From Pseudomonadota bacterium (GTDB lineage: Bacteria > Pseudomonadota > Alphaproteobacteria > Sphingomonadales > SMXR01): a stretch of DNA of 9,324 bases. Shown piece by piece: positions 1-5,520 of this stretch. A program made the translations under genes and the position numbers. The DNA lies in NCBI GenBank assembly GCA_022571175.1, contig JACZYI010000060.1, positions 1 through 9,324 on the forward strand. Reading direction: 5' to 3'. Every line of letters begins with the position of its first letter. Position 1 is the stretch's first letter. The notes beneath the pieces are model-generated. The model worked only from the letters and a program-made list of their open reading frames with translations, was not told where the DNA came from and did no database searches.

Positions 1-2250
1 ATCGCCATATTTTGCGGTCTTTACCGCCATGCGCTCCTCGACGGCAGTGGTAATTCTGTCAATCAGGGCATTTTCTTCAACGCCTTCTTCCTTTGCCCAG
101 TCACTGATTGGAAGATTCAGGTTGAAAATTTTCCTGGTCTGAATCGCCAGACCATCTGTATCCCATTGGTCCGGATATGATTTTGGTGGCACATGCTGAA
201 GGACAATTTGCTCAATGGTTTCCTCGCGCATATCAGCAATCGTATCCGAAACGTCATCCGCATCCATAATCTCAATCCGCTGCTCATAAATGGCTTTGCG
301 CTGGTCATTCATCACATTGTCAAATTTCAGCAGATTTTTCCGTATATCGTAATTCCGGGCCTCGACTTTTTGCTGGGCTTTCTCGATGGCTTTATTGATC
401 CAGGGATGAACGATCGCTTCTCCCTCTTCCAGCCCAAGCTTGACCAGCATACTGTCCATGCGCTCGGGACCGAAAATTCTCATCAAATCATCTTGCAAAG
501 ATAGATAAAATTTTGACCAGCCCGGGTCTCCTTGCCGTCCAGACCGGCCTCGGAGCTGGTTATCAATGCGGCGGGATTCATGGCGTTCAGTGCCGATAAT
601 ATAAACACCGCCCGCTTCAATAACCTTGGCTTTGTCAGCCTCAATCTCCACGCGGATGGTCTCAATCTTCCCGGCTCTCTCTTTCTCGTCTTCAATCGGG
701 TCAGCCTCTTCCTTGACCCGCATATCATAATTGCCCCCTAATTGAATGTCGGTGCCACGGCCAGCCATATTGGTGGCGATGGTGATGGCACCCAACTTTC
801 CGGCCTGGGAAATTATCGATGCTTCCTGCTCGTGATAGCGGGCATTCAGCACATTATGCTTAACCTTCCTCTTTTTCAGAAGCTTGGAGAGATGTTCGGA
901 TTTTTCGATGGAAATGGTGCCAACCAGCACCGGTTGGCCCCGTTTATGGCAGTCTACTATCTGGTCCAGAATGGCTTTATTTTTTTCGTCCGCTGTGCGG
1001 TAAAATTCATCATGCTCATCGGTACGACAAACGGGCATGTGGGTTGGAATTTCTACCACCGGCAAGTTGTAAATATCGCCAAATTCCTGGGCTTCGGTGG
1101 CTGCGGTTCCGGTCATGCCAGCGAGTTTGGGATACATGCGGAAATAATTCTGAAAGGTAATCGAGGCTAGCGTCTGGTTTTCAGATTGAATTTGTACCCG
1201 CTCCTTGGCTTCAAGCGCCTGATGGAGGCCATCAGAAGAACCCCGACCTTCCATCATGCGACCGGTGAATTCGTCGATAATGACGACCCTGCCATCCTTG
1301 ATGATATAATCTGTATCTCGAATAAACATCTGTCGGGCTCGGAGTGCCTGATTGACGTGATGGACTATGTTGGTGTTTTCATAATCATACAGGCTCTCAC
1401 CCTGTAACAGCTGCGCTTTACGCAAGATGACTTCAATGCGTTCAATGCCCTGGTCGGTGAGTGTCACGGTCTTGCTTTTTTCATCCCGCTCAATATCGTC
1501 ATCTTTCATCTGACGCATGATGCGATCAATGGAAATATAGAGGTCGGACTTGTCTTCCGTGGGGCCTGATATGATAAGCGGGGTGCGAGCTTCGTCGATC
1601 AGGATGCTGTCTACCTCATCGACGATGGCAAAGTTAAAAGGACGCTGCGACATATCTGCCCGGGTAAATTTCATATTGTCCCGGAGATAATCAAATCCAA
1701 ATTCATTGTTGGTGCCATAGGTGATGTCCGAGGCATAAGCTTTGCGCCTTTCTTCGTCTGAAAGGCCATGAACAATAACGCCCACGGAAAGGCCCAGAAA
1801 CTCGTAAATCTGGCCCATCCATTCGGAATCCCGAAGGGCCAGATAATCATTGACGGTAACAATATGAACACCCTTGCCTTCAAGGGCATTCAGGGTTGCG
1901 GCCAAGGTCGCTACCAGCGTCTTGCCCTCGCCGGTCTTCATCTCGGCAATTTCACCCTGGTGCAGAACGATGCCGCCAACAAGCTGGACGTCAAAATGGC
2001 GTTGCTTAAGTGTACGTTTGGCGGATTCTCTGACCGTTGCGAAAACCTCTGGCAGAAGATCGTCAAGCGTCTCGCCCGCTTTCAGGCGTTCGCGGAAGGC
2101 TGTGATTTTCCCCCGGATATCTTCAGCAGAGAGTTTCTCATATTCCTCTTCAAGGCCACCAATCAAATCCACATTCGTTTGGTGTTGGCGAATAATACGT
2201 TCATTCGCCGTGCCGAAGAATCTTCGTCCGAGTGCTGACAGACCTAACAT
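1..2250 (-). CDS. secA: Preprotein translocase subunit SecA, N-terminal 750 residues (partial, C-terminus outside window)
   Basis: SecA is the ATPase that drives unfolded preproteins through the SecYEG channel at the inner membrane. Reading the minus strand from the ATG at 2250 gives 750 uninterrupted codons running off the left edge. The N-terminus (MLGLSALGRRFFGTANER) is SecA-like. Walker A (MKTGEGKT) is at residues 104-111 and the Walker B region (DEVDSILIDEARTPL) starts at 211. MTGTAATE follows the preprotein-crosslinking region. The second ATPase domain has TNMAGRGTDIQLGG at 493-506 and RGRSGRQGDPG around 567-577. I checked every codon and found no stop or frameshift. SecA is usually about 900 residues, so the C-terminal wing/scaffold end and any zinc-binding tail are beyond the window. 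The start is supported by AGAGG four bases upstream and by a TATAAT box about 50 bases upstream. Identification is essentially certain. Confidence 0.98.
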   Translation of the reverse strand, partial: MLGLSALGRRFFGTANERIIRQHQTNVDLIGGLEEEYEKLSAEDIRGKITAFRERLKAGETLDDLLPEVFATVRESAKRTLKQRHFDVQLVGGIVLHQGEIAEMKTGEGKTLVATLAATLNALEGKGVHIVTVNDYLALRDSEWMGQIYEFLGLSVGVIVHGLSDEERRKAYASDITYGTNNEFGFDYLRDNMKFTRADMSQRPFNFAIVDEVDSILIDEARTPLIISGPTEDKSDLYISIDRIMRQMKDDDIERDEKSKTVTLTDQGIERIEVILRKAQLLQGESLYDYENTNIVHHVNQALRARQMFIRDTDYIIKDGRVVIIDEFTGRMMEGRGSSDGLHQALEAKERVQIQSENQTLASITFQNYFRMYPKLAGMTGTAATEAQEFGDIYNLPVVEIPTHMPVCRTDEHDEFYRTADEKNKAILDQIVDCHKRGQPVLVGTISIEKSEHLSKLLKKRKVKHNVLNARYHEQEASIISQAGKLGAITIATNMAGRGTDIQLGGNYDMRVKEEADPIEDEKERAGKIETIRVEIEADKAKVIEAGGVYIIGTERHESRRIDNQLRGRSGRQGDPGWSKFYLSLQDDLMRIFGPERMDSMLVKLGLEEGEAIVHPWINKAIEKAQQKVEARNYDIRKNLLKFDNVMNDQRKAIYEQRIEIMDADDVSDTIADMREETIEQIVLQHVPPKSYPDQWDTDGLAIQTRKIFNLNLPISDWAKEEGVEENALIDRITTAVEERMAVKTAKYGD

Positions 2251-2254
2251 ACGA

Positions 2255-2259
2255 CCTCT
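2255..2259 (-). promoter_or_regulatory. Ribosome binding site of secA
   Basis: AGAGG on the minus strand lies four bases before the secA ATG at 2250. It supports that start over later in-frame methionines. Confidence 0.6.
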
Positions 2260-2303
2260 TTGATTCCTTTTATCCAGGCTTTGGCGTCCCGGCTCTGGAA
2301 GGG

Positions 2304-2309
2304 ATTATA
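2304..2309 (-). promoter_or_regulatory. Candidate secA promoter -10 box
   Basis: A perfect TATAAT on the minus strand would start transcription about 47 bases before the secA ATG. No good -35 hexamer is seen at 16-18 bases (the sequence there is pyrimidine-rich, TTTCCT-like). The box sits inside the 12-bp palindrome GATTATATAATC (2303-2314), so the plus strand also reads TATAAT at 2308-2313. Assignment rests on the -10 match and distance only. Confidence 0.45.
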
Positions 2310-2359
2310 TAATCGCTGGGAAAAGGAGGAAAAGCGCCAATAATCCCGAAGGAGAGATA

Positions 2360-2536
2360 ATGTCGGCTGGGTTCACTGTCAACCGGCACTCACCCTCTTT
2401 TTACCGGCATTTTATCAGGGCTTCGCTTTGGAAACCGAAAGGCGGCGAATTCTGCCGGGAAAATGATTCCGCCCAGGGTGTTTCAGGCCCTCTTTTTATC
2501 CATCCAGAATTCAAATTTTACATTATGAAACAATGA
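2360..2536 (+). CDS. Possible 58-residue hypothetical protein
   Basis: An ATG at 2360 is preceded by GAAGGAG (2348-2354) at a spacing of five bases, which is a very good Shine-Dalgarno. The reading frame runs 58 codons to a TGA at 2534-2536. The product starts MSAGFTVNRHSPSF and is basic and aromatic-rich, with one cysteine, no obvious signal peptide or membrane segment, and no family I recognise. A plus-strand TATAAT at 2308-2313 could serve as -10, but no convincing -35 is visible. Codon choice includes AGG and does not clearly look like the neighbouring genes. It may be a chance ORF; the ribosome binding site is the only positive evidence. Confidence 0.25.
   Translation: MSAGFTVNRHSPSFYRHFIRASLWKPKGGEFCRENDSAQGVSGPLFIHPEFKFYIMKQ
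2475..2497 (+). terminator. Weak terminator-like hairpin
   Basis: AGGG (2475-2478) pairs with CCCT (2488-2491) across a nine-base loop and is followed by C and five T residues. The stem is only four pairs and the site lies inside the possible 58-codon ORF, so this is a weak call. Confidence 0.15.
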
Positions 2537-2558
2537 GTTAATAGAAATAAGCCGAGTC

Positions 2559-2573
2559 TGGCACGAATCTTGA
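2559..2573 (+). promoter_or_regulatory. Candidate sigma-54 (RpoN) promoter
   Basis: TGGCACG at 2559-2565, four bases, then TTGA at 2570-2573. The known RpoN consensus is TGGCACG-N4-TTGC. The -24 element matches 7 of 7 and the spacing is exact; the -12 element has A in place of the final C, which weakens the call. Transcription would start near 2584, just ahead of the 7-codon leader ORF (2600) and the small acidic protein (2620). No enhancer-binding-protein site was identified. Confidence 0.35.
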
Positions 2574-2599
2574 TCCCTATGAGTCACTAAAGGAACAGA

Positions 2600-2623
2600 A
2601 TGACAAGCAGGACCAGAAAATGA
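2600..2623 (+). CDS. Possible 7-codon leader peptide overlapping the next gene start
   Basis: An ATG at 2600 follows AAAGGA (2589-2594) by five bases and encodes MTSRTRK. Its TGA (2621-2623) overlaps the ATG of the next ORF (2620-2622) as ATGA, the arrangement seen in translationally coupled genes. It includes the rare-type arginine codons AGG and AGA. It may instead be a chance reading frame made visible by the real ribosome binding site of the next gene. Confidence 0.25.
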   Translation: MTSRTRK

Positions 2624-2874
2624 AACTACTGAAATGTGAGAAACATATGTCCTTTTTGAACGAACTTTCTGATGCTCTTGATGAGGCCATGGAAAATTAT
2701 GCCGATGCCGAGGAGGCCGATCTTGAAGAACTTCGCCATATGAAACGCGAAGTTGAGTACGCCCAAGCTTCGGTTGAGCGTCTCCAGAGCGACGAGTTTG
2801 ACCACAAGGCACTCAAGATTCCTGCGGTTAGAAGCCAACCGCCTTTGCATCAGAGGGTTGCTGCCATACGTTAG
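2620..2874 (+). CDS. Small acidic hypothetical protein, probably alpha-helical
   Basis: 84 residues of no family I recognise. The ATG at 2620 has AGGA (2609-2612) seven bases upstream. An alternative start at 2647 (MSFLNELSDALDEAM) lacks a good ribosome binding site. From about residue 10 to 60 the protein is rich in Glu, Asp, Leu and Ala with helix-favouring spacing, for example DLEELRHMKREVEYAQ, and could form a short coiled coil or helical hairpin. The last ~20 residues are basic and proline-containing. There is no signal peptide, membrane segment or cysteine motif, apart from one cysteine near the N-terminus. The gene ends with tandem stops TAG TAA, which lie within the first copy of a direct repeat. 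A sigma-54-like promoter lies upstream. The reading frame is plausible as a gene; its function is unknown. Confidence 0.55.
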   Translation: MKLLKCEKHMSFLNELSDALDEAMENYADAEEADLEELRHMKREVEYAQASVERLQSDEFDHKALKIPAVRSQPPLHQRVAAIR

Positions 2875-2921
2875 TAAAAGTAATTATTCCTGGCGATAGT
2901 AAAAGTAGTTTTCCCTGGAAT
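2872..2921 (+). repeat. Imperfect tandem direct repeat, 2 x 25 bp
   Basis: Copy one is 2872-2896 and copy two is 2897-2921. Both begin TAGTAAAAGTA and contain CCTGG near the end; by hand I count 19 of 25 identical positions. The first copy supplies the TAG TAA stops of the small acidic protein gene. Function is unknown; it could be a slippage duplication or a paired binding site upstream of mutT. Confidence 0.5.
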
Positions 2922-2996
2922 TATGGTTTGACCACCAGCCAGACCGGCAGCCTGCAATTGATTGCGGGGCAGCGGGACTTGTGCTAGGCGAGCCTT

Positions 2997-3437
2997 ATGC
3001 AGGAATGCCCGGACAGTCCCGTTGACCTTGATTGTACGCAGCCCATTTTATGGGTGGCGGCGGTGGCCCTGGTAGATGTGGACGGGCGAGTTTTGCTGGC
3101 ACAACGACCAGAAGGAAAGTCGATGGCAGGCCTTTGGGAGTTTCCCGGCGGTAAAGTCGAGCCGGGAGAGTTGCCCGAAGCCGCTCTCATCCGCGAACTC
3201 AGGGAGGAGCTTGGCATTAATGTTGGGGTGGGCTGTCTGACAGCTTGCAGTTTTGCCTCTCACACCTATGAGAACTTTCATCTTTTTATGCCGCTTTATC
3301 TATGTCGTCGCTGGCAAGGCGTGCCCCGGGCACGAGAAGGACAAGCCCTTAAATGGCTGCGTCCGGGCGAGATGAAGAATTTAGCCATGCCTCCCGCAGA
3401 TGGTCCTTTGGTCGCGGCACTTCGTGACCGGCTCTGA
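2997..3437 (+). CDS. mutT: MutT-type Nudix hydrolase (8-oxo-dGTP diphosphatase)
   Basis: 146 residues, close to the usual ~130 for MutT. The family hydrolyses oxidised nucleoside triphosphates such as 8-oxo-dGTP to the monophosphate in the cytoplasm, preventing A:T to C:G transversions. The Nudix box is complete: G52, E58, R66-E67, E70-E71, G73-I74 in the G-x5-E-x7-RE-x-x-EE-x-G-hydrophobic pattern. It is preceded by LLAQRPEGKSMAGLWEFPGG, the typical MutT substrate-pocket stretch. The C-terminus keeps the family pattern of a WL-containing strand followed by MPPAD. The ATG at 2997 is the first possible start because an in-frame TAG lies at 2985-2987; the ribosome binding site is weak (GGCGAG). 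The gene converges with the NDUFAF5-like gene 23 bases downstream. Exact substrate is inferred from family. Confidence 0.9.
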   Translation: MQECPDSPVDLDCTQPILWVAAVALVDVDGRVLLAQRPEGKSMAGLWEFPGGKVEPGELPEAALIRELREELGINVGVGCLTACSFASHTYENFHLFMPLYLCRRWQGVPRAREGQALKWLRPGEMKNLAMPPADGPLVAALRDRL

Positions 3438-3460
3438 GATCATACAAGGATCGGCCGAGA

Positions 3461-4327
3461 CTAGCGAGCCAATGCATCTTTCAGGCTGTGGGTAGCACTG
3501 CCGGGACGTTTCGGAACCGGTTGATCTGGCCCCGGTGCCCAGCCGGTCAAATAGATAATTTCAAAGCTGGCGACTATTTTGCCGTTTTCACCGCTAAAAT
3601 GTTGGCAATAATATTGATTGGCGCTCTCAAATAGCGCCCGCGACACAGGTTTTCGATGCCGGTCCAAAAGGGCATTGCTTTCGCCCATACCGCGCAAATC
3701 CCGCATCAGAGCATAGATATTGTCATAGTTCACATGGATCATATCCATATCGGCAACGGGCATGGCAAAGCCTGCCCTTTGCAACAGGTTACCCAAAGCG
3801 CGAACATCCCCGAAGGGTGATATACGGGGACTGGCACTCCCTTTCAGCTTGGCTTCTGCCTGCAGTAATGATTGTCGCAACTCATGTAGTGTTTCACCGC
3901 CAAAGAGTGCCGCAAGGAACAGGCCATCCGGTTTCAGGGCATTCCTGATTTGAATCAACGAACCGGGAAGGTCATTCACCCAGTGCAGGCTCAAATTGCT
4001 GCAGACCAGATCAAAAACCGGATCCGGGAAAGGAAGCTGCTCTTCGTCGGCCACTTGATGTCGACCCGGGGCTTTTGCCACAATCGCAGCCGATAAATCT
4101 GTACTGGTTATATCCTCCGCACCAAGCAATCGGCCCAGATGACCTTGCCGGGCACCCAGGTCCAGCACTTTCGTAAAGTGCCGGTTGATGTCTTTCAAAC
4201 GCTCGACCAGTCGCCCGGCAACGGTTTCAAAGAGAAAAGAATATTCCCCAAACGAAGGCGCGGCTCGTTCGCGATGAAGTTTTACGAGATCGCGATCAAA
4301 AACGAGCATATTCCGGCTTTCTGACAT
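3461..4327 (-). CDS. NDUFAF5-like SAM-fold protein (putative complex I assembly arginine hydroxylase)
   Basis: Closest in memory to human NDUFAF5, which hydroxylates an arginine of the complex I subunit NDUFS7; annotation pipelines often call this family BioC-like methyltransferase. Numbered from the start at 4327, the protein has 288 residues. Shared blocks are VFDRDL near the N-terminus, ADEEQLPFP, FDLVCSNLSLHWVNDLPG, LKPDGLFLAALFGGETLHELR, ISPFGDVRALGNLLQRAGF, MRDLRGMGESN, IYLTGWAP and KRPGSATHSL, all in the NDUFAF5 order. Motif I reads DLGARQG (56-62), lacking the second glycine of the D-x-G-x-G-x-G pattern, which fits a family not limited to classical methyl transfer. Start is uncertain: ATGs exist at 4354, 4342, 4327 and 4309. 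I chose 4327 (GGA close upstream; 4354 has no ribosome binding site). The gene diverges from comF. The role in complex I is inferred by homology. Confidence 0.8.
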   Translation of the reverse strand: MSESRNMLVFDRDLVKLHRERAAPSFGEYSFLFETVAGRLVERLKDINRHFTKVLDLGARQGHLGRLLGAEDITSTDLSAAIVAKAPGRHQVADEEQLPFPDPVFDLVCSNLSLHWVNDLPGSLIQIRNALKPDGLFLAALFGGETLHELRQSLLQAEAKLKGSASPRISPFGDVRALGNLLQRAGFAMPVADMDMIHVNYDNIYALMRDLRGMGESNALLDRHRKPVSRALFESANQYYCQHFSGENGKIVASFEIIYLTGWAPGPDQPVPKRPGSATHSLKDALAR

Positions 4328-4358
4328 GAGTCCATATGGCATGACCGGCGGCATTTTT

Positions 4359-4370
4359 CAAAGCGCTTTG
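4359..4370. repeat. 12-bp perfect palindrome between divergent genes
   Basis: CAAAGCGCTTTG is a perfect 12-bp inverted repeat in the ~120-bp gap between the NDUFAF5-like gene and comF. It is placed where a shared operator could act, but a single short palindrome is weak evidence. Confidence 0.25.
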
Positions 4371-4430
4371 CGATGTGGACGACTTGTGCTTTATGGAAGA
4401 TGATTTTTGCCAGATGCGATTGCAATTGTG

Positions 4431-4442
4431 AAGGAGAAGGAG
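4431..4442 (+). promoter_or_regulatory. Duplicated Shine-Dalgarno of comF
   Basis: AAGGAG occurs twice in direct succession (4431-4436 and 4437-4442), 10 and 4 bases before the comF ATG at 4447. This fixes the comF start. Confidence 0.7.
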
Positions 4443-4446
4443 CGAC

Positions 4447-5199
4447 ATGCCACTGGCTGCGATTAAATCACTTCTCAATGCCGCCGTGGATATTGTGCTT
4501 CCGCCGCTTTGTTTTCAATGTGCTGACCCGCTGGATCATCATGGTGGTCTCTGTGGGCAATGCTGGTCCGCGCTGAATTTTATCAGGGACCCCTTGTGTA
4601 TGCGCTGTGGCTATCCGTTTGAATTTGAAATGGACCAGGAGGCTCTCTGTGGAGCTTGCCTCAAACGAGTGCCTGGGTATGATTTGGCACGCTCGGCCCT
4701 GACCTATGATGATCAAGGTCGCTCCATGGTGCTGGGCTTGAAATACAGCGATCGCAACGAAGGGCTTACTTCCTTTGCCCGATGGATGACGCAGGCAGGA
4801 CTTGACCTGATAACCGATAGCGATTTGATTTTACCCGTACCATTGCATGCCATGCGGTTATGGCGGCGTAGGTTTAATCAAGCGGCTCTTATTGCCGAAA
4901 AGATTGGTCGCCTGAATGGGCTCCCGGTTAATGCGCTTTTACTCAAAAGGCACAAGGCGACCGCAGTTCAGGGTGGCCTTTCCAGGCGTGAACGACATTT
5001 GAACGTGAGAGGTGCTTTTTGCGTCTCACCGGCCGATAAGAAACAACTGGATGGTAAAAGAATTCTGTTGATTGATGATGTGCTGACCACGGGTGCCACT
5101 GTTGAATCCTGTGCGCGAACACTTAAAAATGCCGGGGCCGCACAGGTGAATATATTGACCCTGACACGGGTTGTTCGTGCGGGTGGCCAGTTTGTATAG
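4447..5199 (+). CDS. comF: ComF family protein (phosphoribosyltransferase-like, double zinc finger)
   Basis: 250 residues, typical for the ComF/GntX family. ComF is needed for DNA uptake in naturally transformable bacteria; in many others the role is unproven. The N-terminus carries cysteine pairs C22/C25, C36/C39, C51/C54 and C68/C71, the expected zinc-finger pattern. The family core follows: LILPVPLH (127-134), RRFNQAALIA (141-150) and Q175-GGLSRRER-. The PRPP-binding loop ILLIDDVLTTGAT is at 206-218 with both aspartates, as in type I phosphoribosyltransferases. The ATG at 4447 has a duplicated AAGGAG upstream. It is the first gene of a plus-strand run with grxC 60 bases downstream, an order I recall from many alphaproteobacteria. 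No other competence gene is in the window, so DNA uptake cannot be claimed. Confidence 0.92.
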   Translation: MPLAAIKSLLNAAVDIVLPPLCFQCADPLDHHGGLCGQCWSALNFIRDPLCMRCGYPFEFEMDQEALCGACLKRVPGYDLARSALTYDDQGRSMVLGLKYSDRNEGLTSFARWMTQAGLDLITDSDLILPVPLHAMRLWRRRFNQAALIAEKIGRLNGLPVNALLLKRHKATAVQGGLSRRERHLNVRGAFCVSPADKKQLDGKRILLIDDVLTTGATVESCARTLKNAGAAQVNILTLTRVVRAGGQFV

Positions 5200-5259
5200 A
5201 GACTCAGGTTATAGTGAGAGCCTCGGGCTGGGCCAGGAACTGGAAATGAGATTGAAGAT

Positions 5260-5520
5260 ATGGCGGAGGTAAAAATATACACTTCGATGCTCTGTGGCTA
5301 TTGCTACCGGGTAAAGTCACTTTTGAAATCCAAGGGCACCGAATATGAAGAGATTGATGTCACCATGAACTTGAACGCGCGCCGGGAAATGAAGGAAAAA
5401 ACTCAAGGCCAAACTTCCGTTCCCCAGATATTCATTGGTGAGCGTCACATCGGCGGATGCGATGAGCTATATGCTCTGGAAGCTGCCGGTCGGCTGGATC
5501 AATTGCTGGCTGGTTCATGA
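5260..5520 (+). CDS. grxC: Glutaredoxin 3
   Basis: 86 residues, the normal length for GrxC, a cytoplasmic dithiol glutaredoxin that reduces disulfides and glutathione mixed disulfides using glutathione. The active site is C12-G-Y-C15, where the classical sequence is CPYC; both cysteines are present. The glutathione-binding TSVPQIFI with the cis-proline (P55) and the GGCDEL motif (65-70) are in place. A late alternative start is unlikely because the first beta strand (VKIYTS) must be kept. The ribosome binding site is weak (GAAG). The TGA stop overlaps the ATG of the Nit gene by four bases (ATGA), indicating translational coupling. Confidence 0.95.
   Translation: MAEVKIYTSMLCGYCYRVKSLLKSKGTEYEEIDVTMNLNARREMKEKTQGQTSVPQIFIGERHIGGCDELYALEAAGRLDQLLAGS

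Larger units (their letters stand above)
2251..2619. other. Sparse intergenic region upstream of secA
   Basis: These 369 bases separate secA from the next plausible gene. They hold the secA ribosome binding site and -10 box, a possible 58-codon plus-strand ORF (2360-2536), an 8-bp stem with two bulged G residues (2424-2444, loop AAA), a weak terminator-like AGGG/CCCT hairpin followed by CTTTTT (2475-2497), a sigma-54-like promoter (2559-2573) and a 7-codon leader ORF (2600-2623). No recognisable protein family is encoded here. The prvA/ppiC and argJ genes I would expect between secA and mutT in many alphaproteobacteria are missing. Confidence 0.6.

Noticed and set aside
1768..2263. Two plus-strand ORFs (156 and 129 codons) opposite secA
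   Set aside because: Antisense to the continuous, motif-complete SecA frame; products show no family features.
2424..2444. Hairpin CGC-TTT-GG / CC-AAA-GCG with bulged G residues as a terminator or riboswitch
   Set aside because: No following T-run, and no riboswitch core I can recognise; mentioned only as part of the intergenic description.
2483..2812. 109-codon minus-strand ORF opposite the small acidic protein
   Set aside because: No ribosome binding site or recognisable family; low-complexity, Arg/His/Ser-rich composition typical of an antisense shadow. The plus-strand frame has a better start and more protein-like composition.
2928..2958. TTGACC ... TGCAAT as a mutT promoter
   Set aside because: The spacer is 19 bases and the -10 match is poor.
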